Origin: Wuchereria bancrofti
Taxonomy: Eukaryota; Nematoda; Chromadorea; Rhabditida; Onchocercidae
Length of the DNA: 64,000 bases
Direction of reading: 5' to 3'
NCBI GenBank assembly: GCA_005281725.1
Contig: SSBO01000007.1
Span: 750,402-814,401 of the forward strand
Shown here one piece after another: positions 13,126 to 27,700 of the stretch. The translations under genes and the position numbers were made by a program. Under the pieces are notes generated by a model. That model was not told the origin of the DNA. It was given only the letters and a program-made list of their open reading frames with translations, and did no database searches. Numbering within the stretch: the stretch's first letter is position 1; every line of letters begins with the position of its first letter.

Positions 13126-13803
13126 GCTCGAAAGAGGAAATGAATTGGCAATGAAATATTTAGTTGATTCAATTTTATGTAAATAATTAACAATTTCCAT
13201 ATAAACTATGATTCAAATGTTTTATAGACTAATTAATTACAAAACAAGTGGAGATGAATGTTAATGCATTTGTTTGAATTCAAATTTGCATCCCATGTAA
13301 AAGATACACAATTAGACGTACAGTCTTTGATATTAATTTATTGATAAAAACAAGTAAACATAAATGAACTGCAATGAATGCAACGTTTTAGAAAACTTGC
13401 GTTAAAGATGTCAAAAAATACACTGTGGCGGAAAATGTTCATATGGAATACGAAAGGCGCATTATATAAACGTTATACGATTGATACACAAAACGAAAAA
13501 AGAAAATATAAATTAAAAAATGCCAAAAAATTAGGTCATTTTTTCCGCTTTACAGAATTGGATGAAGAATGGATAAAAAATCTAGAAGAGATGGATACTT
13601 CTACTTCTTTTGCGCTATCTATAAAAGGACATTACATTTCTTTTGCGCCATTCCCATTTGCTTCAAACTATCAATTTACTCTTCAACAGAAAATTTCTGC
13701 ATAAAATTTTATTTTGTTAACACACAAGGACAATTCAATCGTATGAAATGCATTTTGTGAGGCTGCGTAAAGTAGCCAACAATTGGTTTTTTTGAAAAAT
13801 TCA

Positions 13804-13862
13804 TCTCTCTCTCTCTCTCTTTCTCCTTTTTCTTTCTTTCTTTTCCTCTCTCTCTTTTTCTT
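13804..13862. repeat. Pyrimidine (CT)n tract
   Basis: About 59 bp of nearly pure pyrimidine on the plus strand, starting with an uninterrupted CT run. Confidence 0.9.
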
Positions 13863-15049
13863 AAGGTATGTTATTTTTTAAAGAAAATACATCCAATGAA
13901 AGGCTTATTTCATTAAAAATTAAAGTGAGTACTGGTAATGTAAATAGTCGTTTTTTTTTCAAAACATTACACATAGAGTGTATGAAGTGGGACGAACGAA
14001 TAACAATTGCGCAATTGTGACATATCATAATTATCACCTAAAACTTAGTTGAAAAAATTTTTTTTTTGTTAGAATAGCTAAACTAATCGACATTTTTGTT
14101 CTTTTTGAACATTTTAAAAATTTTCAATGATACAAGACGAAAAAAAAGACTAGCTATGTCAAAACTAGCCTATTAAATATAGCTGAGTTTAAAATTCGTA
14201 CAAGATATGTGATAAATCACTATACAAATGATTATCATAATGTGTAAATCATATTCATAAATTGCTCAAAACAAAACAAAGAGATCAATAAATAAAATAA
14301 GCAATAAAATACAACAAGAAAAGTATAATTTCATGATAAAAAACGAATTTAATAATTTTTACTACTAAAATAATATATTTTACTACTATAATTTTCTACA
14401 TTTAAATGATAATTTTAAATGATAAAAAAAGTAATCATTTGTGAAGACAATTGTTGGACCAAAAATTTAAAAATGACAATGAAATGTTTGAAGAGAAATT
14501 TATATGAAAAGAGGAGTTGCTGTAATAGTATGCCATTTGGAGTGACCTTGCGCATTTCTGTATCGATGTTTGTAAAAGGGAAATGAGATTTATACCACTG
14601 ATAAATGTGATCTGCTAAATAAAATGATAACGACACCATTATCTGTCTGTCGTATGCCTTTGCTAATGTGCATTTACAAGGCTAATTTATTTTGTTGGAT
14701 AAGATTTAATGAACTGATTTTGATATGATATCTTCAATTAAAGAAGTTAAAATTTGCTATTTTGATTAAATATAATTTCTGTTTTTATTTCTTGCTTTTT
14801 TTTTGTTTTTTCAACCATTTTAAAGATATTATTAAAATATAATTCAAGTAAGATTTTTAAGCTAAAACAATTAAATAATTTAAATAGGATTTTTAAGCCA
14901 AAAGAATTTCTACTGTGAAGTATAAAGCGAACAAATTAACGCAATTATCTTTCACAGTTAATTGGAATATTTCACTTCATTTTTGTTAATCATAAAATAA
15001 AATTATAAAATGTTCATTTTCAACTTAACCATAAAGTGTAGAAGGACAA

Positions 15050-16000
15050 ATGATTATTGTAAAATAAAAACTTATGTGCAACAACATTGTTATAAAATAG
15101 AACCAAAAAAAAAAAGAAAATTACTAATAATACTAAAAAAGTAAAATTAAACCAATAATATCACTAAGACAGTTAAGCCATTCATCTTTAAAACAAAAAG
15201 AAATAAAAAATAAAATAAAATAAACGAGATACACTATGCATATAAAAAAACCATAAAAGATACTAATAAACAAATTTCAAAATTAGAAGCGAAAACAAAA
15301 CTAAAATAATTTTAAAACTCAGACACATAAATCTGCTTACTACAAAGTAATAAAAAAAAACAAAAAATAAAAAATAGAACATATCAGATAAAAAACTTTT
15401 TTACTGTAAATAAAAAATTCTAATAATAAACTAAAAAGCTAAAAAAACGACAAAATCAATCAGCAGACAATAGATCATATTAAAAATATATTAAATCTTT
15501 AAAAATGAACTGAAAAAATACCTAAAAGCTCCACAAATTTTATTTTAAAGTTTAAACTAATTCAGTAAAGTCGAAGACATAGTCCAAAAAAGTTTTCGAA
15601 ATTCAAAAAGATTAACTCAAAGCCAAAAAAACATCAGGTGATTTGCAATCAAACGTATTAAAAATTATACTAAAAGCCGTAAAATACCAAACTAACTTAC
15701 TAAAATGTCACTTCATAAATATTACTTTACATAAAAATTAAAAACAACATTTAAAAAGTGAGAAAAAAAGCAAAAATATCATAAAAATCATTCTGAATCA
15801 AAATAACAAAAATAATAATTTATAATTTGAAAATAACAAATATAAAAACAATAGAGAAAGAACAGTAATAAGAATTTAATTTATCAAAATCATAGAAAAA
15901 AATATGTTAAAGAAGAAACTAAAAAAGAAAAGCAGTAACATTTAAAAAAAGGAAGAAAATTAAACTATGAAAATTAAAAAATTGTAAATATTAACTTTCA
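15050..16000. other. A-skewed low-complexity tract
   Basis: For about 950 bp the plus strand is dominated by A with few T runs (for example AAAACAAAAAATAAAAAATA). The flanking DNA has A and T runs in similar amounts. No reading frame or repeat unit explains it. Confidence 0.6.
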
Positions 16001-16767
16001 TAACTTTCTTTTTGTTCTAACTTTGACAACGAAATTATACAAATAGCTTTCTTTATCTCACAACCACCAGAGTTATATCAAATTCAATTTTTATACAGGT
16101 AAAACAATCTCAAAACAAAAACAAAATTCTCTCTCTTACAAAAAATTATTTATTTACATATCCACAATTCTGTTAACGTTGAGATAATTTTTTAAAATAA
16201 AAATCATATAAAAATTTTATCAAAATTCAAAAAAAATTTATTAAAAATTATTTATTAATTAATAGTCGCATTTTTTGGTAAGCAAAGTAAATAATAAAAA
16301 TGAAATTCCTTCTTGATATTTAAATAATGCTAAAAAAATTATCTTATATGCAGTAAAACAATTGAAATGGAAAAAAATGGAGACGGAAACGGAGATGGAT
16401 GCATCCGGAAAATGTTACTGATAAAAAATAAAGGAAAATTATTTAGACTTTTTTGACTTTTTCAAAAGAAAAAATAATAATCTTTTACAAAAGAAAAAAA
16501 AGGAAATTATTGCTTAATCATCAAAATGAATGAATTTTTTCTTCTGTAGCAAATTTTTGTTTCATCTTTTCGTTGAACTTTAAATTAATTTCATTCAAAG
16601 AAATATAAAAACCTTAATGTTTGCCATCATATATTTTTTTTTGCTGCTGCTGTAATGAAATCAACAAATTATTGGAAAATTTGTCTACCAAAAGTTATCA
16701 ATTTTAAAATTTTGCAGTTATTTGTGCAACAATACCAAAGATTTCTAACTTGAAAATTGTTGATGAA

Positions 16768-19700
16768 ATGGGAAATTACAAATTTATTGTATTGATAATT
16801 TGCTTATTTATCACTGTTTGCTGCATTCCAACATCCAATTTTTCTAAGGTAGTAATTAGTCATTTCTTGAAAAGTATTTCATGAAAAAAAAGTTTTTTCG
16901 AAATTTGTATATCTATCAAAAATGACATTTACATTTTTTTCTTTTCTTTTGAACAAAATCGACAGGAATTTGAAATGATTGCAAGAAAGCTTCATTTGTT
17001 TTAAAAATTCTAATTAGTACTAGTATAATGTGTTTATTATTGCTGTGTAATATACTAATTAATAATATATGGCATGACGATTTCATTTCATCGAAGAATT
17101 TAACAATGATCCAAATCCAAATCATTAAATGATAAAAGTTTTATTTTACTCCGTCATAAAAGTTTATCTCATTGCTACCAATTATTAGATGATCAACAGA
17201 TTAAATTATAAACATTTTATTTGCCATATCGATAAAAGAAAAATATTGATTAAAAGTGAGAAAAGTGGACAGAAACATTAAAACTTATTAATAATTTATT
17301 CAAATCTAAATTAAATATTTTTCTTTAGAAAATAGAAATATTGATTAAAAGTGAGAAAAAAAAATAGCAATTTACTGAAATTTAGGTTAAACTTCCTTAA
17401 AAGACCCGCACAATGTTTATTAATTAAACCATATAAGCTGAACTATTTAGATTAAAATTTAAGATTTGTTAAAATTCAACCTCAGAAAAAACTGTATCGA
17501 ATTAATTATAATGCAATGCTTATTGTAAAGATAATGATGCTAAGTGTTTTGTTATAGTCAACAATAAGTTAAGAATTAGATTAAATTCGAGATAATGAAA
17601 TGAAGGAAAAATTCGATCATTTGATAAGAATTGAAAGTGTCATTTCAAGGACTACATTCACATCAGTCTCATTTCAATCATTTTTTTTTCTTTTTTTTTA
17701 AGAAAATTTAATGAAACGTGATTTGTTTTAGGAAAGAAATTCATGGAATCGAGTACAAACAATTGTACATCAAATGAATATATATGATAATTTGATAAGT
17801 TATCTTTAAAATTACTTAGCTTATCAAATTTAATGTCTTAAGCATAACACTTGCAAAAAGTTCATTTTTTTCTAAAATTCTAATTAAAGAATTCTAAGAA
17901 AAGTTTGATTACCTTACATATTATATTTGCATTTCTCATCTGAATTCTAACATTTTTCACGAACACAGCGATTATCTGAGTAGTCCAGAGCGGGTCATCT
18001 TTGAACAAATTTGTAATGGACATTCATCGATTTCACTTGGTGCATGTAGCAATGCATATATTCGATGTTCCTATAATTCAACTGGTCATTCCGTATTGGC
18101 TATTCTTGAGGAATGTCCAATTGGAAAAGTTTGTCAAATTGTACTAAATTATTTAATCAATTTTGTAATAAATAATGAAATTTTAAACTTTTTAATATAT
18201 CGTTAACAAATATTAATGGAAAAATTTTGAAGTAAATTTTTTTTTTTTTGTAGATTTTTAATGGAGCATTTTGTGAAATTCCACGAAATAATTGTATAAG
18301 CATATGGAGTCAACGAATGGGACAAATTAATTCTGAAACAGAAAAGCTTTTTGAGGTATTTTAAATAATTGCTACAACTATAATTAAATAAATTTTTAAT
18401 GAAATTTTCCATTTACTGTAATGGTTGTTTTTAAATAAAACAGAGATGAATTTGAGTTAATTAAGTGCAATGTTTTCTTTTGTCATTCATCAACAGCTTT
18501 TCTCTTTGCAGGAAATGAATTTTTGTTACGATGGCGGTTCTGGAATATATATGTTTCCAAAGATTATATGCTCTCGACAAGCATATGTATGTAAAAATCA
18601 GAATGAAGGATTTGCAATTACATGTCTACCAGGTAAGCATAAAATTTTACTGCTTATATGTTTATGTTTAAGTTTATCGCTTATAATACCTATATTTACC
18701 GAATAGGCGCAAGTTTTCTTAGTAACTTATAAACAAGTTTTCATGTAAGAAATTTTTCGCGAAATTATTTGTTTTTGTTCGTTTTCTATTGCTTAATTTG
18801 GTTTGTAATTTAAGCAGTAAACAAATTAAAGCATTTTTTTTCTCATTTATTTATCTTTATTTCGATTAATTGCACTATTCTACAGGAATGATAATGTTAG
18901 GTCGACCATTCGGTTGCTTTGTTTATCCGCCAAGTTGTGCGTCCGATAAAATTTCAATGAAACAATCTGCTCCACTAAGGCAACATGCCATTGAAATGTA
19001 CTGTGATCAGCAACAATTAACAAAACAAAACAACAGAGTAATGATGCTTCCGAAGATGCAGTGCATCAATTGGTAATTTTCATTATTTTATTTTGATCTC
19101 ATCACTTTTAGTTCGTTGAAAGTTTTTGAACTTGTAAGGCATAGAAAGTTAAGTGTTCAATTTTTGAAAATTTCGTTGAAAACAATGATTATTAGAATAA
19201 AGAATTTAGAGCATTCTAAATTTACATCAATCAATTGAAGTGCTAATTGAGCAACTTAATTAATATTGAAATTATCAGATGTTATATGTTATTCGATAAA
19301 TTTCTGACATGAAAATTGAAATATTTTCGAATTTTACATTGATAAATGCCTTTATTTAAATAAATATGATTGGTATATTTTTTATTTTAGAAAAGGAAAT
19401 ATTCAAAGTAGAAAAAAAAACTTAGCAAAAGTATTAACTGCTATGATTGATAGTAAATCCCAATGCCATATGATTATTGAAGTAGTAATTGAAATTTGCT
19501 AAGTAAAACAAGAGAGTAGGAGAATTTTTCCTGAAGATTGTTTGCAATTTAATATTAATATTAGTTCTGCCAGAAAAATTTAGGTATGTTGGATGTGGCA
19601 AATTAATTAAAGATATTATTTATTGTGAAAATGGATTTATTTATGATGTAAAATTGCGAAAATGTAGGCAACGAAACAACAAAGATCATTGCATAATGCC

Positions 19701-22700
19701 AGATTTATGCAAGTAGTTTTAATTTTAAAAATATAAATTTAAAAAATAATTTTCCAGATTTTTTTTTTTGTAATATATAGAAAAAAGTCTTGAAAAATTA
19801 TAATTCCAAATATTATGTATATTTAGTAGCTTATTCTTTCTTTTAATTTTAATAATGTTATAATTTCATGTTAACGAAAATTTTTGTGAAATTTGCAATC
19901 CATTATTACATTTATATTGTTTTTTTTTCACTGTTCATTTATTTCATTAATCTTTTGTAGATTTATGATTATATTTAAGAGAAATGAGAATACATTCACG
20001 AATGTTAAACATAAATTGGTTTTAGAAATCGAAAATGGCGAACGGTGTCGTTGGGTGATTGCAAAAGACAATTCGTATATTGTCGAGACCAAGTACCAGA
20101 GAAATTCGTTTGCTCCGAAGGTTTCATCTTCTTCAACGATCGTTGTGTACCAATGTATCAGGCTAGTAGTGAGTGCTGGAAATGTCAAAATGGCCAGAAA
20201 CGACATACCTCACTTCATTCATGCAATGAAGTGATTAATTCGATTCTCTCTTACTATCCTTATTTTAAATTCTTTTTGGTGTTACAAATTTGATCATATA
20301 GTTAGGGTAAATAAATATTTAAAAAGTATAACATGAATGACAATTTTTCCTTTTTTCTATTACATTCAAGATTAAAAGTATTATCAAATTGGAAGAATTA
20401 TTGTAAAATTTCATTAATTAATAAAATTTTATTTTTTAGTATTCTGTTTGCCAGAATGGTCATTGGGAGGATCATACCTGTCCAACTGGAATGATCTATT
20501 TTGAAGCTAATCAAATGTGTCAAACAGATCCATCCTGTGCTCATCCATTTGTAAGTGTTTGTTGTTATCTAAATTAAAATGTTTATGTATTTACTAGTAT
20601 CGACAATTTCTAAATTGAACTATTTTTAATTTTACAGATTTCTAAATTCATGCATTTTTAATTCTACAGATATAAAATAGCAATGTTATCTTTCACCTTT
20701 CAATCATTTTATTCCCATAATTTGCATAATTTGATAGGAATTTTTGGATACAAATTGAAATTTAAATCATATAGCAAAATTTTATAAGAAATCAAATAAT
20801 GTTTTGTAAACATCTTTAGTCAATTGTAGAAATGTAAAATGGGCACGTCATTTCAATTGAAATGCAACGAATATTTGATCTGTTCGTCGAATGGTATAGT
20901 TGAGCATCGTTTCTGTCCACCATTTCATCGATGGGACAATCGAGCGCTATTGTGCATTCCCGATAACAATTGCTTATCTTCATCGGTTATTGTTGTTCAA
21001 TTTCTTTGTGAAAGATTGAAATCGAAAAACATAGATGAAAAGAAGTGAAATTGCCGACCAGATTGCAATAGATATAAACTGATAATAACAAATTTGATAG
21101 TATTATGAATTATCATAAAAAATCGAAATTCAATAGCACGAAATCATATTTAGCAATTATTCAAATGAATTGAAAGATGTAATTTAGTTAGAAGAGATTC
21201 GATAAAAGGTTTCTTTATAAAACATTTCTTTATAGAATAAGTCATGTAGAGAGGGCGCAGTTATTGATAGTTTTGATTGTAAATTTTATTATCAATGTTC
21301 TGGTGGCAAATGGCATAAAATGTCATGTGTGGCATATCCGGCTGGTAATTATTTCTTTCATTAATAATTTTTTTTTTAAAATTTTGAATAAATTTTGGTT
21401 TAGACTTTCATTTGCTATTTGTGCTGAAATCTTTCAATTGACGAATTTCCCAAATAATCTATTTGAATAAATTTAGTTAATTGGAATATATTATTCATTG
21501 ATATCTTGTAGATGCAATATTTTATTCTAATTATAGATTAACTTTAGTGATAAATAGTATCCTCGGTAATTTAATTTCAAATAATGAATATTATAGCAGA
21601 GTTGTGCAAGGTATGTCGCCATCATAGTGACAATGTCGCATGGCAAGCGGAAGAGAGATGCAACGAAAGCGATACGGTAGCTAATCCGCAAGACTGCAGA
21701 AATTATGCGATATGCAAAGGAAGAAGGTGGGAGAGTATGTGGTGTGAAGTTGGCACTTTTTGGAATCAAAATTTGAAACGTTGTTATCATATCACTGACT
21801 GTAAAGCATTCAAGCGTGTAGAATGCAATCATGGACAGGTGAAGGGTCATTTTTCAATTTCATTTACATTTGCTTAATATATTTTGAAAAAACATAATTT
21901 TAAAAATATGCTAAAATAAAAGAATAAAGTAAGTTTGTTGCTGCTTAAACAATGAAAATTTTATCTGAGATGTTTAGCAAAACGATTGATTGATTTAGTT
22001 TAATAAATTACTACTTAAAAAAAAGAAAAAAACAAAAAACAAAAAAAAAAAAACATTAAATTTTAGCATTTGATTGGTGATGTATGCAACGAATATTTGA
22101 AATGTCTGCAAGGCTCTTGGATAACAATGAAGTGCCTCCCGGGATACGCTTTTGGTAAATTTTTTAGAAATGAAAATTCTCATCTTTTTTTAAACATCCA
22201 ATATCTTATTTTAATAAAATGTAACGAAAGAAGAAATAGAAAGATAGGGAGAGAAACAGATAGAAAGGGAAAGGCTGAGCTATTAATCTTCGTTTAATTA
22301 TTTCAATGTTAAATCGAATAGCTATATTTTTAACTTATATGAATTAAAGAAACTACAATAAGTATGGAAAATCTTAATTTTTTATTGCTCTTGGAATTAA
22401 ATTAAAGTTTCTTTAAAGTTTTTTTTTTTTAATTTTTAGAATTAAATTAAAATTCGACAAGAAAAAAGAACTGATCAAAAATTGACGTTTCACATAAAAA
22501 ATTATTATGGAACGTTATATTTATACAAACGTAAAAGTAATTGAATTGTTAATTTATTTGTTATTTAGACGTAATTACGAAGAAGTGTGTTATTTCGAAT
22601 GAATGCTTATCATCGAACAATAATAACTATCTAAGTGTAATAGATAACGATATCACTGATCCACCAATATCACTTTTTCAAATAGAAACAAAATTGGAAG

Positions 22701-24765
22701 AGAATCAACAACAGTTACATAGGGTAATTTAATTAGAATTAATTATTCATAACAGAATTAATAAATTCATAATTTACAACTTTCTAATCATATTTCTTAT
22801 AAAATAACGAGAGCACAATTGTAGCCTTGTCAGTTTGGTAGTACAATTCGTAATGAATATGATTGTAATCGATATTTTGAATGTACAATGGATGAATATA
22901 AGGATCGATATTGTAATGATAATCATGAATTTAATGATGAAAGTGGAAAATGTGAGAAAGAGTAAGAAATTTAAACTGTTATTACTATTACTTATCAGAA
23001 AAAACATTTTATAATAATATAGTTTGTTTTTTTTTTCCTTTTTCTTTTATAAATTTTAGACATTTGAAATTAACTTGAGTGATTAGGGTTTAGTATTGGA
23101 TTTAAAAAAAAGACAATTGATTGTTTAAGAATGAATTTTTTTCTTTTAATTGATATTTATAGATATCATTGTGATTTATCACGATGTCGTAATGGAAGAA
23201 TAATTGAGAGTGAAATATGTGGCCATTATCAAATTTGTATCAATGGTACATGGCATAAGGAAGTATGTGAAAATAATCGACAATTTATTGATGGATATTG
23301 TCAAACGGTACATTGTAATAATGATAATAATGGTTCGTGGAAGTTTTCTTTTTTTTCTTCTTAATTTCTTATTTTTAATTATTTTTCTTTAATTCATGCT
23401 ATTAAAATGGTGTAACATTCACATGCTATGTGATAAACGAATATTGCAATCATTACTGTAGCGATCAATGTCATTTGAGATAGTATCATTGTATATTTTA
23501 AAATGGTTAATTAATTAATTTGATATGAAAATTCACTCCAACTATTGTATTCACTTAAAAAATTTAAATATTTGCAAAATGTTGATTTTTTCAAAGTAGG
23601 AATAAATGTTTCCTTCGAAGTGTTTTATTTGAAAGTAAATGACTCCAAGAAGTCCTGCGCTTTAACTGTCATTTACTATAATTTTCAAAAATTTTAAAAA
23701 TAATTCTAGAACTGAATAAATTTTGAATCAGTTCTGAAGCTTATCATCGATTTAAGTTGTATCCATTGCATTAATGAAAATATTTTTTGATAATTTAGAA
23801 TAAAATTTTATAAAAGATTAAATGAAAGTGCTACAGAAATGACAAATTTATGGCAATCTTTTTCAGCAATCTTATCAGCACTATCATCATCATGCAAAGA
23901 GGGCAGTGTTCTGGCTGATAATATCAACTGTAAGCGTTACTTTATATGTAGACAGGGTCGATTTCAACAGCAATTTTGCTGGAATGGTGCAACATTTGAT
24001 AAAAAGGTCTAATATCCATTCATTTCTGCATCCTTCAAACATTCATTCTTATTGTTGACTGTAAGTTTCTTTGTACAAATGCAAATACTCAATCTATTTT
24101 ACTAATTTTTAAACTTTCTTTCAAATTTAAATCATTTCGAAATACTTTCCCATCCCTTTCTTGTACTTTTATTCCTTCTTAGTTATTTTTAGCAAAAGAA
24201 AATTTTAAGCGTGGCTATTGCGTACGAAATACAATTTGCATGTCAGAAGGAAGCTGCATCGAAGATACTGTACAGGCTGATAAACAGGACCGCACTGCTT
24301 ATCGAATTTGCAGCGATGGTAAATTCGAATCACATTCCTGTCCTTATGGCCTAGTTTATATTCCTAGCAAAAGAAGATGTGAAAGAGATAGTGTTATTGA
24401 TGGCGTAAAGTACGAAACTTGCAAGGTGCGAATTTTTCCTAAAAAAATTTGGTCTTTAAAATCTTCATTATCTGTTATCGATGTATAATTACTCTCTTAA
24501 AGAGGAATGTATAATCCATTTAAGCATTTCTGTATTATTTGCGTTTAGCAATGAGAAAAAAAAAAAGGGATTTCAGGAAAGTGGTGGTCCTACTGGTTAT
24601 AGGGCAGACCCAAACGACTGTCACAAATTTTACCAATGTGCTCATGGGAAATGGGTCTCCAAAGCCTGTCCAGACAAATTATACTGGAATATGGAAAAAA
24701 CGACATGTGACTGGCTTCCTGATGATGACTCCTGCAAAAATCGTATTACTCATGTCTTACTGTAA
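16768..24765 (+). CDS. Secreted multi-domain chitin-binding protein, CBD-1-like
   Basis: Exons: 16768-16848, 17732-17798, 17989-18128, 18254-18355, 18512-18632, 18886-19072, 19584-19712, 20026-20230, 20440-20550, 20830-20985, 21236-21344, 21597-21838, 22067-22154, 22569-22723, 22825-22961, 23163-23332, 23867-24006, 24210-24425 and 24577-24765, giving about 914 residues. Residues 1-20 form a signal peptide (YKFIVLIICLFITVCCIP). The remainder is about 13-14 six-cysteine chitin-binding type-2 (peritrophin-A/CBM14) units. Clear ones include NDCHKFYQCAHGKWVSKACP in the last exon and QDCRNYAICKGRRWESMWC in exon 12. There is no membrane anchor. In C. elegans the twelve-domain CBD-1 binds eggshell chitin and is needed for eggshell assembly; a similar cross-linking role in eggshell or microfilarial sheath is inferred. 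The domain family is certain; orthology to cbd-1 is moderate. Exon 2 and the starts of exons 3 and 18 are least sure. Confidence 0.85.
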
Positions 24766-27700
24766 TCATTAAAATTCTTTTCGAGCGCAAAAATGGATTT
24801 AAAATTTAAATTGATTCTGAAAACTCCAAGTATTTTCCGATTTTTGACATTGACATTTAGCATCTTGTATGTGAAATTCTTTTGCTTATTTCATATTTTA
24901 TTATTTATTCTAGGAACTGAAAATTCTTTCCATTTCAGAAAAAAAAATCCTTAGATTTTTTCTGGACGGCTTTCCCTACAGAAAGAAGCAAGGAAGTGAT
25001 GCACAGGATGAAAAAGATCCTATATGAATAAGTCACACAAGCACAAAGCCAGTGAAAATGAGGCAAAACAAAGAATCGTGGTGAATTTAAGACAAATGCC
25101 ATTTAGGCTTCTACAACATAAATGATCCGTACGTATTATAGTCACAAGAACATAACCACAACTGCTGGTAAAATACTGGGATTCCCAAATTTTAACTTTT
25201 AATAATGTAATTCGGGTAAAGTCATACGAACCAAAAATAGGCCAGTATGACTTCATATTTGGCATTTGCTGCTCATAGGTTTGTGTGATATATATTTTGC
25301 CCATATGCACCATTCATTTTATACAAACATAGGAATGAATTTCTTTTCAAAAAATGTAAGAACCACAATGAATAATTTCTTTAATCAGAAAATTCTACTC
25401 TAAGCAATTTAAATTTTCCCTGATATACACAATAAAACCACGTTGAAAAAGAAACTTGAATACATAGACTGAAGAAAAGAGAGAAAGAATGCAGCAAAGA
25501 AAGAAATAAGCTAACAAAGGAATTTCTGATAAAATATGAATTTCTCCTCCTGCATAAACAAAAAATGATGGAGAAATAAAATAAGAGAAACAGAAATGGC
25601 AAATTATCACAGCGAATAACATAATCAGTGGGAAAGTTATATTTTGGCAATCTGAAAAGGTTAGCATTTCACGAAAACTAACATTTCTACCGGGAAAATG
25701 AAATGGAAAAAAATGGAAAGATGAAACAAAAGAAGGGAGAAAGATGAAAATAAATAATAGTAAAACCGGTTAATAGTAAAACGGCAGGCGCGGCAAAATT
25801 ACACGTAAATCTTGTTTCCTTATGTAAGCCTTTCCTATATTAGTGTGAAATTAGCGATTAATAACTAATTGGTCAGAAATTAATTAATCAATTAATCCGA
25901 TACAAAATCATCTTTATATATATATAGATGATTAATTAATTTCCAATGTACACCTGCATACAGCATATACGACATGTATAATGAATGTACAAAATACGTT
26001 GATTCAATAAGATAAAGAAAAATTATACTGAGAAAAGCAGTATAATTAGAGCCCTGGTTTTATTCAACACAAAAAAAATCAAAATTATACTTTAAAAAAT
26101 CACAAAAAACACATAAAAAATCGAAAAATGAAAAGGAACCCCTGAAAATCACATTCGAGATGGAAATTAATAATACATACGGAAATTAATAATGAACACA
26201 ATAATACATACATACATATATACCTATAGTGGGTGCTAGAGCAAAAGATCGAAAAAAAGACAGAATTTTTTCAAAAATACCATTTTTTCCAATCGCTGCT
26301 AAAAAAGACACAATTGCTGCTACTGAAAAAGACAGCCATGTTATAAAAATGATGTTTTTTCCTACTACAACAGCAGTTAATAATGTTTTTATAAACCAAT
26401 AGCACTATCATCTGTTGCTACTACTACCATTTACCACTCCTACTACTAATAGAAATATTACAGTAACTATCGCAAAGAAAATCATTAAGTTTAACTGTGA
26501 AACGGAACAACATAAAGAATGAAGTCGAACAGAAATTACATTGGCACAAACTATTCGAAAGTTGAGTGTGTATAACCCGAAAAGGTATGCAATACCAACT
26601 ATCTTTTAACCATTTATATTAGGTCACCCGCTAATCGTATTATTGGAAAAAATAAATCGATACATACTGCTTTAACAGATAGAACGTTACAAGAGAATTC
26701 TTCTACTGTACTTGCTACCTGCAATCGAAAAACTGATCACAATTTCACTCCGAAGTTCGATGTGCCTACATTTCTTCAAAAAATTTTAAAGTGCTCTCAA
26801 ATGAAAAAAAAAATTAACCCTTATAGAAATTTAAGCGCCTACATAATAAACCCTAGCTGTAAATAAAATAGTTTATTTCCTATTTGTAAAATTGTTTTCT
26901 CTGATTTGTTTTTAAAATCTTTTATTCTTCTCTGTCCTAACTTATTTTTCTGCAACATCTGCATTGCAGGCAGTGCTTTTAGTTGGGTTAAACCCAAAAT
27001 GATCATGAAATTTTCTTCTCTTCATAAGTGAACGCTAAAGAATCCAAACATACACACATGACAAACTACGTGCGCATTATTACCTATACTGGAGAATATT
27101 AAATAACAATGAAAAAGGCAGCAACTAAACAAATCTAATAATTCTAACTGTGGAAATACCGTTTTTGTATGAAAATGAAAATATTCTTTTCCCAAATTCT
27201 CACAGAAATTCAGTGTTTCAAAAATCTCACTAAATTTTTGAAGTCATATTTCTCCTCGCATTTCAGGCTCATGTACTATCATCTTTCTGCTGGCAAAAAA
27301 GATGCAAAAAAGTAACCCGATACGGAAATTAAAAAAACCTAACCAAATGTAAGATCCTCGAAAGAAGAAATACAAACTCAGCTTGTTCAATGAAAGCAAA
27401 ATGACAGAGTATTGTTCGCTATCTTTAATTCCCTGAAGGCGAATGAACTGCAAATCCGGCTAAATACACTACTCAAAAAAAAAAAATATGGTAAGGCTAT
27501 TTTCTGAAAAGCTACTTCCTTAAAATGAAATACCATTCGATATTTTCGAAAATTGTTCAAAAAGTAATGAAAGACAGAATGGATTCGACAGAGAAGCAAA
27601 TTTTGCTTTCTTGTAGGTTTTCCAAAAAAAGAAAAATATTATGTTCGGTAAGAATAAATACCTAGTTTTTAAAAAGTGTTGAAATTTCTGTTACTATTCC

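Larger units (their letters stand above)
8575..16767. other. Long AT-rich intergenic region with simple repeats
   Basis: About 8.2 kb with no splice-supported gene on either strand. It contains an imperfect AAAT-type repeat field (9420-9700), an inverted-repeat element (10359-10586), AAT (12555-12600) and ATC (13038-13125) repeats, a CT tract (13804-13862), one 108-codon open frame (13378-13704) and an A-skewed tract (about 15050-16000). Confidence 0.6.
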
